Positions 42,501-52,186 are shown, counted from the stretch's first letter. The stretch is 64,000 bases of DNA from Candidatus Competibacteraceae bacterium (GCA_016712625.1 JADJQQ010000030.1:1-64000); one strand, 5' to 3'. A program made the numbers and translations. Notes: a model not told the origin generated them from the letters alone.

Positions 42501-45500
42501 ATTGCCGGCGTAGTACCCCATACGATAAATATCGAGCCGGTAATCGGTTGCTGGCGTTTCAATTTTGAAATTGACGGTTTCACCCTGTTGCACGCTGATA
42601 GCGGTCGCGAAACCCTGGATACTGGCGTCTCCGGCACCGCTCACATCCCATTCGGTGGCAGGATTGCCGGTCTTGGCGTTCTCGCAAACAATCGGATTAC
42701 CGCCGGACACACAGGGATCGACGCTGGTGGTAAAGGACCATATCCGATCAATGGCGAGAGGATTACCGGACAAATCCTTGACCCCACTGGCGCCACCTTT
42801 CACGGTGGCGGTGTAAGTCGAGGTGACTGCTAAGGGGCTGCTGGGCGTCAAAGTTCCAGTGTTGGCCGCATAGCTCACGGTCGCCGCGACCAGCGCACCG
42901 CCTGCATCACGCAATTCGAAAGTCGCCGCATTGACAGTTGCCGGATCCACGGTTTCACTGAAAGTTACCGCTATCGGGTTTGCTGGATTTACTCCGGTAG
43001 CGTTGGCTATCGGCGAAGTCGCTGTTACCGTCGGCGGGGTCGTATCAGGTCCGGTATTAGTACCAAATACCACATCGACCCAATAGTTAGTGGCTTGGAA
43101 AGTGTTGGTTGGAAAACCGCCGCCGCCATACAGATACACGCCATTGCCGCTGCTTTCAGTCGTGCTCGGCGCATACAACGTCCCGCTGGTTACTCCCGCG
43201 TTGAAATAATTGACGTCGACGGAGTACCGCCCCACTGGCGCATGGTAAGAAGCGATGTAAACGGTATTGGCCGTGATGGGGACCGGAGTAGCAAAATTAG
43301 CCTGCTGCCAGCCTGAAGCCGTTTCGTTGATAAAGGCAACTTGCGCCAGTTGCTGTCCGACGCTGCTCCAAAGCGTCCCCACATGGGTGCCCGTGTTGGT
43401 GTTGCTCTTGTAAAAGCGAATGCCGCAGATAAAACCATCCACCGTTGACCTGAATTTGACGCCAAGCTCGACTGCTGACGTATCAGGATCAGTGATGACC
43501 GTGGGGGTTGGATTGCCCGGCCAGATCGAACTCGTCCCCATGCAGCTGCTTGTATTGGCAGGGGCGGTCGTGAAGGACCAAACCACATTGGCGGCTAGCG
43601 CGTTGCCGGCCAGATCCTTGATACGCGGATCGGCGGCGCCACCGCGCAGCGTTGCGGTATAAGTCGCCGAACTAGCCAGCGGATTACTCGGCGTTAGCGT
43701 CACGGTTCGGCTGGTTCCATCGTAGCCAACTGTAGCGGGCACCAGCGCGTTGGTTGCATCGCGCAGCTCAAAGCTCGAAGCGTTTACACTGGCCGCGCTT
43801 AGCCCCTCGTTAAAGCTGGCTGTTACAACGGTGCTCATTGATACTCCAGTTGCATCCGCGACTGGACTTTGGCTGGTTACCGTTGGCGGCGTGGTGTCTG
43901 GTCCGACATTGGTGGTGAACACCACATCGACCCAGTAGTTACTCGCCTGGTAAGTATTAGTTGGAAAAAGGCTGGCTGCGCCGTAGGCGTAAACTCCATT
44001 ACCGCCATTAACTCCGTCCTGTAACAAATGAATCGGGCCATTATTGACCCCGGTAGCGGCAAAGTAGCCACTGTCCGCCGCGTAGTTTCCGGTGGGCGCA
44101 TGGTAGGAAGCGACGTAAACCGTATTAGCGGTAATGGCGACCGGGGCTGTGAAAGCGACCTGCTGCCAACCCGGCGCGACTGCGGTAACGGTTCCAGTAC
44201 CTAAGGATTGCCCACCGATACTCCACAAGGTCCCCGTATAGGTACCTGCATTTGCTTGATAGAAGCGGATACCCGTGATAAAGCCGTCCAAATCCGAGCG
44301 GAATTTCACCCCCAGCGCAACGGAGTTTGGATCGCTCACGGTTGGATTGCTTGGAACAGTGGTATTGGGCCATGCGCTGCAAGCGGCGGATGCACACGGT
44401 TGCACCGCTGTGGTAAAAGACCAACTAACGCTAGAGTCAAGCGCATTGCCAGCCAAATCCTTGATGCGAGGATCCGCTGCACCTCCTTTGACAGTCGCGG
44501 TATAACTGGTCAATGGCGTCAAAGAGAGATTGGGCGTTAGTATCGCCGTGCGAGCGCTAGCGTTATAACTCACGGTGGCAGGCACCAAGGTTCCGCCCGC
44601 ATCGCGTAATTCAAAAGTAGATCCAGTAACCGTTGCGGAACTGATCGCTTCACTGAACGTGACCGTAACCGCCGTTCCCTGACTGACATCGGCGGCATCA
44701 TCGGAAGGTGATGTCGACGCCACTGTCGGCGGAGTGGTGTCGGCTGCATAGGTCGCAATGTAAGACCCCGCCACTCCTGAAAACATGGCGTAATCCACGC
44801 CTTTTACAGCCTGGGTTGTAAAGCTGACGGAGTTGCTGTTACGCGTAATCGCGGTGAGCAATCCAGCCGGGGACTGGATTGGCAGCAGCACCTGCAAGCC
44901 ATTGGTCGGCACATTTTGGCTGCCGCTACCCGGGGATACCGTGAAACTCAAGGCATTGCCATTCCAGACAAGCGACCCGAACGACGAACTGTTCCGAAAA
45001 TCGAGCCAGTCCAGCATTTGTTTGCTGGAAATGATCGGCACACTCCGCGCTGGCGCTGACGCTAACACCGCATCCGATTCCGGGATCTGAGCGATATCAG
45101 TGTGGGCATTGATGGTAAAAGCGCCGTAATACCCTTCCGGCCCCAAGGCTTTGTCAAGTAAGGTGTCGATGGTATACGGATATTGTTGCCCGGATTCATC
45201 CGTCATTTGGGTGGCGGCATTGTAGACATCAATGACAGTGCCATCGAGATCAGCAAAGCGCATCGGCATGCCGGATCCGTTAAAGAACCCCGGACGATTG
45301 AGAACCCAGCCAGGAGGCCAAAAATAGTAACTGGTGTCCAGCCGTATGCCATGGGCGAGCTGCACTTGCGCGCCCGTCACCCAGTCACTCCAGGCAATGC
45401 AGTGGTGGCGCTGCGTAATGGGCGCCGGCACGCTGCTGTATTTTGTGGTCCATTCGCTAATTTGCTGGCTGTAAAACGCTTCCAACGAGGTTGGCGTGAA

Positions 45501-48500
45501 ATCCCCGCAACTCGTACTGAGGTGCAAACCCACCTCAAAGCCATCCGCATGGTAAGCAGCAGCTTGGAGATCGGTTAAAGGCGTACTGGGATAGAGATAG
45601 GAGGTACCGCGCACACACTCCCAGTCTTTGACCGAACAGCCGGTCGGACTGGCCGCTTTAAACTGGTCGAAACGGCCCGCGGTCCCATTGTTGCCATGGT
45701 CGTCGCCGGTCATGATCACGACCGCCTTCTTGTCGCCCGGAAAATACCAAAAGCGCGGCAGAGGCTTCCGATCGAGATTCATCGTCAAAATTAAGTTAGC
45801 TAGTAACCGCTGTTGCTCGTCGGCTTGCGGGATAGCAACCCTATTCAAATCGACCCAATCCGGCTGAGCATCACCAGCCGCATTACCATAATATTTGTCA
45901 TTCGAGCGGATGGGGCTGAAGCCATCGCGTTCTTGCGCGGCCCAGGCGGGATTGCCTTGGCGCGTGTAAACAATCGATGTCGCCAAATCGTAGGCGAAAG
46001 CAGCGGCCTGACCGCCGTTGGCTCCAACGCCGCGGAGAGTCACGGCGGGATTGACGCTGGCGGTCGTTGCGGTGTCGTAAAGCATGGCGACGCCGGCCGC
46101 CCCGTTCAGCGTGTATCGATCCGCCGCGCCATGAAACTGAATGCTTTGATTAACAATGCCGTTACCGGGCGGTTGCGAGGTATCGACCAGCAAATAAGCA
46201 TTCGATAATGACGAACCCGTGGCCGTGATGCCGAGCAACCCCGCAAGCTGCGAGTCCGGCCGCATGGCGATTAGATTGCCGCCGGCGTTGACCCAATCGC
46301 TCAACATGTCGACTTGATTTGGCGACAAAGGCGTCGGAGCCAAGATCGCTACATCGTGGGTATTTAAAATAGCAGGGGTAACGGCCGAAAGAGCAGCGAC
46401 GGTAAAACTGTTAAATCCCTCGTTTCGAAGAATTTCAGCATAGTATTGGCTGTGGGTGGCGGCGGACGTGATAACGAGAATGGGTCCGCCCGGAGGATTA
46501 GGGATAGCGGCCTCGGCTGAGGGAATAAACCAATTCAACAACCCATTCAGCACACTGTGCCGAGATGGCGTTTTAATGGCAGCGGCCAGCTCGTCACCGG
46601 ACGGTGAAGCATCGCTGACAGCGATCCGATTTTGCTGATCAAGAGGGAATAGCTGCGCAGATCCTGGGGGAACAAATATGGTGCGGCGTTTGCTGCTGTT
46701 CCCCACATCCCAATCGATTATTTGATTATCTTCTCCACCGTTAAGCAGGTTCTTGCCGTCCAGGCTGAATACCAGCGTATTGATGGCCGCCACTCCCGGC
46801 AAAGTCTTGCTCAGCTTGCCAGTGACCATACTCCAAATCAAGACCCGGCTATCATCGCCCGCGCTCGCTAACAACTGCCCGTCCGGACTAAAGGCAAGCG
46901 CCCTAATAGAACCCTGATGACCCTGTAAAAGTTGTAGTTGGGTTCCAGTTGTGACATTCCAAATTCTGAGCTGTGAATCGGCACCGCCGCTGGCCAATAA
47001 CCCAGTCTTTGGACTAAAAGCAAGGCTATTAACCGCACCCGAATGCCCGCGGAAAGTTTGGAGCAGCTTCCCGGTGGATACCTCCCATACTAAAACACGA
47101 GCATCCGCGCCGCCGCTGGCCAACAATCTTCCATCCGGGCTAAAAGCCAGTCCATTTACAAAATCAACATGGCGGTTCAGGATTTTATTCAATTTACCCA
47201 GAGTAGCGTCCCATAGCATGATTCTGGTTTCTTCCCCAGCACTGGCTATAAACCGCCCGTCCGCACTGGCGGCAACCGTTCTGATGGGTTGCTCGTGCGC
47301 TAATAACAGCCGATCTAACTTGCCCGTTGCAGCGTCCCAAGAGCGAACTTCAGAATCCCTGCTGGCGCTGATCAGACGTTTTCCGCCCAAACTGAATGCA
47401 ACGCCGGTCACAGCCGCGCGATGACCTGAAAGCGTTAAACGACTCTTACCAGATTGCGCGTCGAACAACCGAACCTTACTGTCTTCACCCGCGCTAATAA
47501 TCTGTGTTCCATCCGGGCTTAATGCGAGGGCCGTAATCCCTTTTCGATAATCCTTCCGTGGTTTTTCGTTTGTGAACGTACTGCCGCCCGTCGCACTCGC
47601 TATATCAGTAAGTTGAATGATTTTGTTTTGTGTATTTATCGGATCCGTGGATTTTAGTGTTTCAGCCTCCAGTGCTTTAAGGGAAGAATTTGTTGATTTT
47701 AAAATTTCCTGTTGATAAGCACTGTTAAATTTTGATTGTAATACCTGACTCTGTCCAACAACGCTGTAGGTGTATTTCTCTCCTGAACTTATTTTCCACA
47801 GCGTGATTTGGCCCTGTAAATTGAGCCCAGCCAGCACTTTTCCATTGGGGCTAAAAACATAATCACTTTGTGCTTCAATAGCTTGTCTTAAAGTACCATC
47901 CAGCGCATCCCAAATCATGATTAGGTTTGCCTGCCCGACGCTCGCCAGCAGTTTTCCATCCGGGCTAAAAGCAATTTTTGTGATGATATCCCCGGATTTT
48001 CCTGTCAATTCAAAGCGAATTGTGCCATTCAGCGTATCCCATACGACGGTCTTAGCACCGTCGCCGCCGCTGGCTAAAAGCTGGCCGTCCGGGCTCCAGG
48101 CCATCTCAGACATGGCTGCTCCACGAGGCCCCATCACAATCAGGCGTTTTTGGCCGGTTTCAACATTCCAGAATGTAATTTGATTGCTTGCATCCACGCT
48201 CGCGAGCGTTTTTCCATCGGGGCTAAAAATGGCTCCAGTCACGCCAACCCGATCAGCACCCGCTAAGCTCAGTCGTTCTTGGCCAGATCGAACATCCCAC
48301 AGCTTGATTTGAGAATCGTTACTCCAACTGGCTAATAGAATTCCATTTGGGCTAAACCCAATTCCATTAACGATATCAGTATGCCCGGATAAGGTCTGGA
48401 TCATTTGGCCGCTTGACGCATCCCATAATCCAATCCATCGATCTTTTTTAGTAGAATTAGCTAAAAGACGACTATCTGGGCTAAAAATCAGATGGTTAAT

Positions 48501-48893
48501 TTCAGAATTAACAGGAGTGGATAGGATAGACCGTTTTTGGCCACTCTCTACATCCCACAACATAATCTGAGAATCTTCAGCAAGACTGGATAATATTTTA
48601 CCATTGGGACTAAGAACTAATCCGTCTACTTTAAAATCCTGCTGATCTGAAAGAACCAAGCGTTTCTCGCCAGAGACTACATTCCAGAGAGTGATTTTTT
48701 CATCTACTCCCACGCTCACTAATAGCTGGCTATCCGGGGTAAATGAGAATTTTGATAACCCATTTTGGCTAAAAAAAGCGCTTCTTGACTGATCTGAGTT
48801 TGCATTGGACTCTGGTGAAAATCCAAAGGCAAATAAATTTAAAACCACTACAAGAATGCTTAAAATAGCCACTCTATGATTATTTTTCATCAT
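39588..48893 (-). CDS. Giant secreted WD40 / deacetylase-like / DMF-beta-like / FN3 protein
   Basis: Uninterrupted 3101-codon ORF. Residues 1-33 form a signal peptide (MMKNNHRVAILSILVV...). Residues ~38-765 contain 15 WD40 repeats in two groups, 8 then 7, separated by a linker near 390-455, so two beta-propellers are expected. About 800-890 resembles a GATase/ThuA-like flavodoxin segment ('ILVITSAATHSQYYAEIL'). About 1035-1315 resembles a NodB-type deacetylase ('VVIMTGDDHG', 'GFEVGLHLSTSC', 'TINAHTD'). Then alternate three Ig-like (Big_5) and two DUF4082-like domains to ~2058. About 2064-2558 matches the N,N-dimethylformamidase beta-like C-terminal domain ('TWQAYNSYGGNSLY', 'SIGHDEYWSG', 'SGNEVFWKTRW'). 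Two near-identical FN3 domains (~2670-2858) and a cadherin/VCBS-like tail finish it. GGAG precedes the ATG. No sortase, PEP-CTERM or T9SS tail is evident. Probably an extracellular matrix protein; function unknown. Confidence 0.85.
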   Translation of the reverse strand: MMKNNHRVAILSILVVVLNLFAFGFSPESNANSDQSRSAFFSQNGLSKFSFTPDSQLLVSVGVDEKITLWNVVSGEKRLVLSDQQDFKVDGLVLSPNGKILSSLAEDSQIMLWDVESGQKRSILSTPVNSEINHLIFSPDSRLLANSTKKDRWIGLWDASSGQMIQTLSGHTDIVNGIGFSPNGILLASWSNDSQIKLWDVRSGQERLSLAGADRVGVTGAIFSPDGKTLASVDASNQITFWNVETGQKRLIVMGPRGAAMSEMAWSPDGQLLASGGDGAKTVVWDTLNGTIRFELTGKSGDIITKIAFSPDGKLLASVGQANLIMIWDALDGTLRQAIEAQSDYVFSPNGKVLAGLNLQGQITLWKISSGEKYTYSVVGQSQVLQSKFNSAYQQEILKSTNSSLKALEAETLKSTDPINTQNKIIQLTDIASATGGSTFTNEKPRKDYRKGITALALSPDGTQIISAGEDSKVRLFDAQSGKSRLTLSGHRAAVTGVAFSLGGKRLISASRDSEVRSWDAATGKLDRLLLAHEQPIRTVAASADGRFIASAGEETRIMLWDATLGKLNKILNRHVDFVNGLAFSPDGRLLASGGADARVLVWEVSTGKLLQTFRGHSGAVNSLAFSPKTGLLASGGADSQLRIWNVTTGTQLQLLQGHQGSIRALAFSPDGQLLASAGDDSRVLIWSMVTGKLSKTLPGVAAINTLVFSLDGKNLLNGGEDNQIIDWDVGNSSKRRTIFVPPGSAQLFPLDQQNRIAVSDASPSGDELAAAIKTPSRHSVLNGLLNWFIPSAEAAIPNPPGGPILVITSAATHSQYYAEILRNEGFNSFTVAALSAVTPAILNTHDVAILAPTPLSPNQVDMLSDWVNAGGNLIAMRPDSQLAGLLGITATGSSLSNAYLLVDTSQPPGNGIVNQSIQFHGAADRYTLNGAAGVAMLYDTATTASVNPAVTLRGVGANGGQAAAFAYDLATSIVYTRQGNPAWAAQERDGFSPIRSNDKYYGNAAGDAQPDWVDLNRVAIPQADEQQRLLANLILTMNLDRKPLPRFWYFPGDKKAVVIMTGDDHGNNGTAGRFDQFKAASPTGCSVKDWECVRGTSYLYPSTPLTDLQAAAYHADGFEVGLHLSTSCGDFTPTSLEAFYSQQISEWTTKYSSVPAPITQRHHCIAWSDWVTGAQVQLAHGIRLDTSYYFWPPGWVLNRPGFFNGSGMPMRFADLDGTVIDVYNAATQMTDESGQQYPYTIDTLLDKALGPEGYYGAFTINAHTDIAQIPESDAVLASAPARSVPIISSKQMLDWLDFRNSSSFGSLVWNGNALSFTVSPGSGSQNVPTNGLQVLLPIQSPAGLLTAITRNSNSVSFTTQAVKGVDYAMFSGVAGSYIATYAADTTPPTVASTSPSDDAADVSQGTAVTVTFSEAISSATVTGSTFELRDAGGTLVPATVSYNASARTAILTPNLSLTPLTSYTATVKGGAADPRIKDLAGNALDSSVSWSFTTAVQPCASAACSAWPNTTVPSNPTVSDPNSVALGVKFRSDLDGFITGIRFYQANAGTYTGTLWSIGGQSLGTGTVTAVAPGWQQVAFTAPVAITANTVYVASYHAPTGNYAADSGYFAATGVNNGPIHLLQDGVNGGNGVYAYGAASLFPTNTYQASNYWVDVVFTTNVGPDTTPPTVTSQSPVADATGVSMSTVVTASFNEGLSAASVNASSFELRDATNALVPATVGYDGTSRTVTLTPSNPLASSATYTATLRGGAADPRIKDLAGNALAANVVWSFTTAPANTSSCMGTSSIWPGNPTPTVITDPDTSAVELGVKFRSTVDGFICGIRFYKSNTNTGTHVGTLWSSVGQQLAQVAFINETASGWQQANFATPVPITANTVYIASYHAPVGRYSVDVNYFNAGVTSGTLYAPSTTESSGNGVYLYGGGGFPTNTFQATNYWVDVVFGTNTGPDTTPPTVTATSPIANATGVNPANPIAVTFSETVDPATVNAATFELRDAGGALVAATVSYAANTGTLTPSSPLAVTSTYTATVKGGASGVKDLSGNPLAIDRIWSFTTSVDPCVSGGNPIVCENAKTGNPATEWDVSGAGDASIQGFATAISVQQGETVNFKIETPATDYRLDIYRMGYYAGNGARKIATVQPSAALPQNQPNCLSDAATGLIDCGNWTESASWAVPSDAVSGIYFAKVVREDGANAGQASHIIFIVRDDASNSDILFQTSDTTWQAYNSYGGNSLYTGSPVGRAYKVSYNRPFNTRGVDNGQDWVFNAEYPMVRWLEANGYNVSYFTGVDTDRRGNLITNHKVFLSIGHDEYWSGTQRANVEAARNAGVHLAFLSGNEVFWKTRWESSVDASGTPYRTLVCYKETHAGAKIDPLPNVWTGTWRDPRFSPPADGGRPENALMGTIFTVNDGATTSIRVPEADGKMRFWRNTSVAALGTGATATLPFGTLGYEWDEDLDNGFRPAGLIRLSTTTVNDAPILQDYGSTFGSGTATHALTLYRHGSGALVFGAGTVQWSWGLDSNHDRSGTSSDVSMQQATINLFADMGVQPATLQPGLLATTASLDSAPSSSIITAPTAGSTVPPGGLVTITGTASDVGGGMVGGVEISVDGGTTWRRAVGRASWSYVWTAPTASGSVTIKSRAVDDSGNLEIPGTGITVNVGSGLDTEPPTTPVGLSATAMSTTQINLTWAAATDNVAVTGYRVERCQGTACSNFAQIATPTATSFADSGLTAGTSYSYRVRATDAAANLSGYSATASATTQSPPDTEPPTAPTGLSATATSSTQISLSWTASTDNVAVTGYRVERCQGTACSNFAQIASPTTISFADSGLAAGTSYSYRVRAADAATNLSGYSATASATTQPAPVLPTAVNDTFLFRPSILRTVNYAGSLGLGVLANDTHPANQPLTAVAVGTLPVGVALATTGVVTMTLASATNFRYRANSGGQLSVPTTGALVTLALDAVPTAVVDNCTYLRSGNLGLGAITAGTACAMTSTARTFSMNLIGNDTDPNATTNIPTDGVGKTVTRAIITSTGTGVAVSANAACNQAAIVKTASRATITNNCNGAITVTVAPLAPASPISLTYRALDDLGAQSAARTNTVTVQ
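40321..40920 (-). repeat. Two tandem 300-base FN3-coding repeats
   Basis: Positions 40321-40620 and 40621-40920 are two direct copies with a period of exactly 300 bases, differing at scattered sites. Each encodes an FN3 domain with 'ATSSTQI/ATSTTQI...NVAVTGYRVERCQGTACSN'. High DNA identity indicates recent duplication or gene conversion within the giant gene. Confidence 0.85.
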
Positions 48894-50037
48894 AGACTCC
48901 AGACAGTGCGGTTATACTGGTTTGAGCAGTACTGTATTTCATAATAATAAAATCGTTTATTATCAGAATTTGGCCTAGGGAATTTTCGATTAGTGGAATT
49001 TTTTTAACAACATATAGTGGATTATTGATCGTTATTTACTTAATAGATCGCCACGAAGTAAAAGACTTGATAAGCTTCAGATAAAATTCTGGATGGGAGC
49101 AATAAATCATACTTATCAAACAAGCCCCGGCTAGGGTCTATACGTCAAGTCGTCTTTAGCGGGAGGGACATAAGGCATTCATTAAATCATTGCGGAAGAG
49201 AAGCCAGTTTTACATTAAGTATTGGAGATATTAGTTATGGCCTGTTAGAAACCCTAAAGCGTTTAAGCACGCTACCGCCATTGCAATACATCGATATGTA
49301 TCACTTAAGATGCAAATCATGGCCTTTGATGGTACCAAAGTTGTGTCTCATGGCTTGAAACATGAGAGTGACTGTCTGGTTATGATTTAGAAGCAATAAA
49401 CACGCCATAATGTATAAATCATGACAAATAGGCCACACAATACAATTGTGTGCCCATGGCGACCCAATACGGACTCGATTTAACGCGCGGTATACAATTT
49501 TTTTTCACCTAGGTGACCCGGCTCAGTTTGTTATGGTCCATCTTGGACCGCTTAGGCTTTTAAAGGAGGGACAATTAACGTCAGTTTATAAAATATATTT
49601 TAAAATCATACTATTAGATATAGCAGCCTCACTAAAGATAAATATGAGGGCTGTTGAGACAGGCCACTAAATTCTCAAGTAGAAGCTTTTGACTAAGCTA
49701 TTGAAAAGCTGATATTAATGGAAGATTTAGCCTAGTGGCTATTTTTGCCCTGAACTTCACTAATTTTACCCATAGTCTATATGTAACAATAATTTAACTA
49801 CTAAGGCTATTTAGCGTTTATAAATGCAGCATTAGTTTTTCAACTTGCGGACGCAACCTTCATTCCAGATCATTGGGTTAAGCTCTTCGCGTAAATTATT
49901 ATCAAGCTTTTACAGCTTAACTGCTCGAAATCCGGTGCCAATTTGTTGTTATCCCATCCTGATTTGGTAACGCCGTATCCTAGCCCCGCCACTCTCTGTC
50001 ATAATCGCCGGCCATTCGGAAATTAGGAGGTTTATCG
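48894..50037. other. 1.1-kb gene-free leader between the giant gene and argA
   Basis: Divergent intergenic region with no convincing gene. It holds the ops element (49268-49279), an ATACAT/ATGTAT inverted repeat (49286-49291 and 49296-49301), and a 7-base stem TCTCATG/CATGAGA (49346-49352 and 49361-49367). The part nearest argA carries its Shine-Dalgarno. A 74-codon plus ORF at 49446-49670 resembles nothing known and is probably chance. A long untranslated leader is expected for an RfaH-controlled operon. Confidence 0.6.
49268..49279 (-). promoter_or_regulatory. ops element (RfaH recruitment site)
   Basis: The minus strand reads GGCGGTAGCGTG, identical over 12 bases to the enterobacterial ops sequence at which RNA polymerase pauses and recruits RfaH. 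It lies 375 bases upstream of the giant gene's ATG and in the correct orientation to act on the giant gene and the polysaccharide genes behind it. No RfaH gene is in the window, so function is inferred. Confidence 0.7.
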
Positions 50038-51342
50038 ATGGATCACTTCCTCCAATGGTTCAGGCAAGCCGGTCCCTACATCAATGCCCATCGCGGCAAG
50101 ACCTTCGTCTTCTTATTTGGTGGCGAAGCGGTCGAATCCGAGCATTTCTCCAACCTGATTCACGATTTCGCCTTACTGCACAGTCTCGGTATTCACCTGG
50201 TGTTGGTGCACGGCGCACGCCCGCAAATCGAACAACGCTTGCATGAAGCCGGGCGTGAAATGTGCTACGTCAACGGTTTACGCCTGACTGAGCCTGACGA
50301 TCTCCGCCACATCAAGCAAGCGGTGGGATCGGTCAGAATCCGTATCGAGGCCCGATTGTCGATGGGACTTGCCAACTCGCCAATGCACGGCGCTCGCCTG
50401 CGAGTAGTTTCCGGCAACATGATCACCGCCCGACCGCTCGGTGTGCGGGAGGGCGTGGATTATGGCTTTACCGGCGAAGTGCGGCGAATCGACAGACGAG
50501 CTATCCGGCTGTGGCTGGACCAGGGCGCCATCGTGTTGCTGTCGCCGCTGGGCTATTCGCCAACCGGGGAAATTTTCAACCTGAGCGCCGAGGAAGTCGC
50601 CACCGCCACCGCCATGGCTCTCCGATCCGATAAACTACTGGTGCTGAGCGAAAGTCCGGCCCTGCGTGGCGTCGAAGGCCGGCCGATCCGCGAACTCAGC
50701 CCAAGCGATGCAGAACGGCTGCTGGTGGAACCGGCCGATCTAAGCGAGGAGATGATCCGTCACTTGCGCCAAGCGTTGCGTGCTTGCAAAGCTGGCGTGC
50801 GACGCATTCACCTGCTTCAGCGGCGGGTCGATGGCGCGCTGCTGCTGGAATTGTTTACCCGTGATGGTATCGGCACCCTCATTACCGCCGATATTTATGA
50901 AGGACTACGGCCCGCCGCCATCGACGATGTGGGAGGTATTCTAGCGCTGATTCGCCCGCTAGAAGACGACGGCACGCTGGTGCGGCGCTCGCGCGAACGG
51001 CTGGAAATGGAAATCGACCGTTTCATTCTGCTGGAGCGCGACGGCATGATCATCGGTTGCATGGCGCTTTATCCGTTCCCCGATGAACGTTTGGGCGAGC
51101 TGGCCTGCGTCGCCATGCACCCACACTACCGCAGCAAGGGTCGCGCGGAACTGTTATTAGGTTACATCGAACGGCTGGCGCGCGAGCAAGGTTTGAATCG
51201 GCTGTTCGTACTGACGACCCGCGCCGCTCACTGGTTTCAGGAGCGCGGCTTCGAACCGGCCGAAGTTACCGATCTACCGGTGGGAAAGCAGGCGCTCTAT
51301 AACTGGCAACGCCGCTCGAAAGTCTTCATCAAAACCTTGTAA
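50038..51342 (+). CDS. argA: N-acetylglutamate synthase
   Basis: First enzyme of arginine synthesis; transfers acetyl from acetyl-CoA to glutamate. 434 residues: an amino-acid-kinase-like N-terminal domain (about 1-285; 'FVFLFGGEAVESEHFSNLIH', 'HLVLVHGARPQIEQRL', 'VLLSPLGYSPTGEIFNLS') and a C-terminal GNAT domain (about 290-434; 'HPHYRSKGRAELLLGYIERL', 'LTTRAAHWFQERGFEPAEV'). This is the classical gammaproteobacterial two-domain ArgA. AGGAGG sits 8 bases before ATG 50038. Feedback inhibition by arginine is expected from family knowledge. Confidence 0.95.
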   Translation: MDHFLQWFRQAGPYINAHRGKTFVFLFGGEAVESEHFSNLIHDFALLHSLGIHLVLVHGARPQIEQRLHEAGREMCYVNGLRLTEPDDLRHIKQAVGSVRIRIEARLSMGLANSPMHGARLRVVSGNMITARPLGVREGVDYGFTGEVRRIDRRAIRLWLDQGAIVLLSPLGYSPTGEIFNLSAEEVATATAMALRSDKLLVLSESPALRGVEGRPIRELSPSDAERLLVEPADLSEEMIRHLRQALRACKAGVRRIHLLQRRVDGALLLELFTRDGIGTLITADIYEGLRPAAIDDVGGILALIRPLEDDGTLVRRSRERLEMEIDRFILLERDGMIIGCMALYPFPDERLGELACVAMHPHYRSKGRAELLLGYIERLAREQGLNRLFVLTTRAAHWFQERGFEPAEVTDLPVGKQALYNWQRRSKVFIKTL

Positions 51343-51377
51343 GCTGTAGCGACGCCATCTGCCAAGGATTTCACGCC

Positions 51378-52142
51378 ATGCCGACCTCTGCTCCCCTGCG
51401 GATTGTTCAAATCACCGACCTTCATCTTAAGATAGCTCCTAGCCGGCTTTGGGGCGCGGATGTGGACGCCGGACTGGACGCCGTGCTGGCGCATATTCGG
51501 AAGCGGCGCCCCACGCCCGATTTCATCCTCGCGACGGGTGATTTTGTCGGCGACGAACCCGAAGCCTATGGCCGGTTGCGCGCCTTATTAGAGCCATTGG
51601 GCCAGCCAGTGTACTGTCTGCCAGGCAATCACGATTTTCCGGCGGCCATGGGCCAGGCGTTGAGTGGTGGGCTGGTGCGATGGCAACGTTACGTCGCCGC
51701 GGGTGACTGGCAACTGGTGTTGCTGGACACCAGTTTCCCCGGAACGCCTGAAGGCTACCTGGCCAGGGGTGAACTCGACCTGCTGGATACGGTCCTGGCC
51801 ACCGGCGCTAACCTTCACACCCTGGTTTGCCTGCACCACAATCCACTGCCGGTCGGCACCGCCTGGTTGGATACCATGACGGTCAGCAATGGTGAAGCCT
51901 TGTTCGCGGTATTAGCGCGTTATTCCCAAGTACGCGCTGTGGTGTGGGGACATATTCATGGCGAATTTAACGGCCACCGGGGTAACATCAAGTTATACGG
52001 CACCCCCGCCACCAGCGTCCAATTCAAACCCAACACGCCAGAACCACTGGTCGATGACGTACCGCCCGGCTATCGCTGGTTCGAGCTTTTTCTGATTAAA
52101 TCCGGCGTGGAACGGGTCGAGGCGCAAACTCAAGCGGCTTGA
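51378..52142 (+). CDS. cpdA: 3',5'-cyclic-AMP phosphodiesterase
   Basis: Metallophosphoesterase (254 residues) of the CpdA/class III cyclic-nucleotide phosphodiesterase family, hydrolysing cAMP to AMP. 'IVQITDLHLK' (D and H metal ligands), 'FILATGDFVGDEPEAY', 'YCLPGNHDFPAAM', 'LVCLHHNPLPVGT' and 'VWGHIHGEFNG' form the complete dimetal site. Starts 35 bases after argA, so it is probably co-transcribed. Intact. Confidence 0.9.
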   Translation: MPTSAPLRIVQITDLHLKIAPSRLWGADVDAGLDAVLAHIRKRRPTPDFILATGDFVGDEPEAYGRLRALLEPLGQPVYCLPGNHDFPAAMGQALSGGLVRWQRYVAAGDWQLVLLDTSFPGTPEGYLARGELDLLDTVLATGANLHTLVCLHHNPLPVGTAWLDTMTVSNGEALFAVLARYSQVRAVVWGHIHGEFNGHRGNIKLYGTPATSVQFKPNTPEPLVDDVPPGYRWFELFLIKSGVERVEAQTQAA

Positions 52143-52186
52143 GACAGGGTGTGCGCTTTTTATTATTGAAAGGAAAATAATAGCTT

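Noticed and set aside
49446..49670. 74-codon plus ORF upstream of argA
   Set aside because: No recognisable domain or ribosome site; it lies in the leader opposite the ops-bearing strand.
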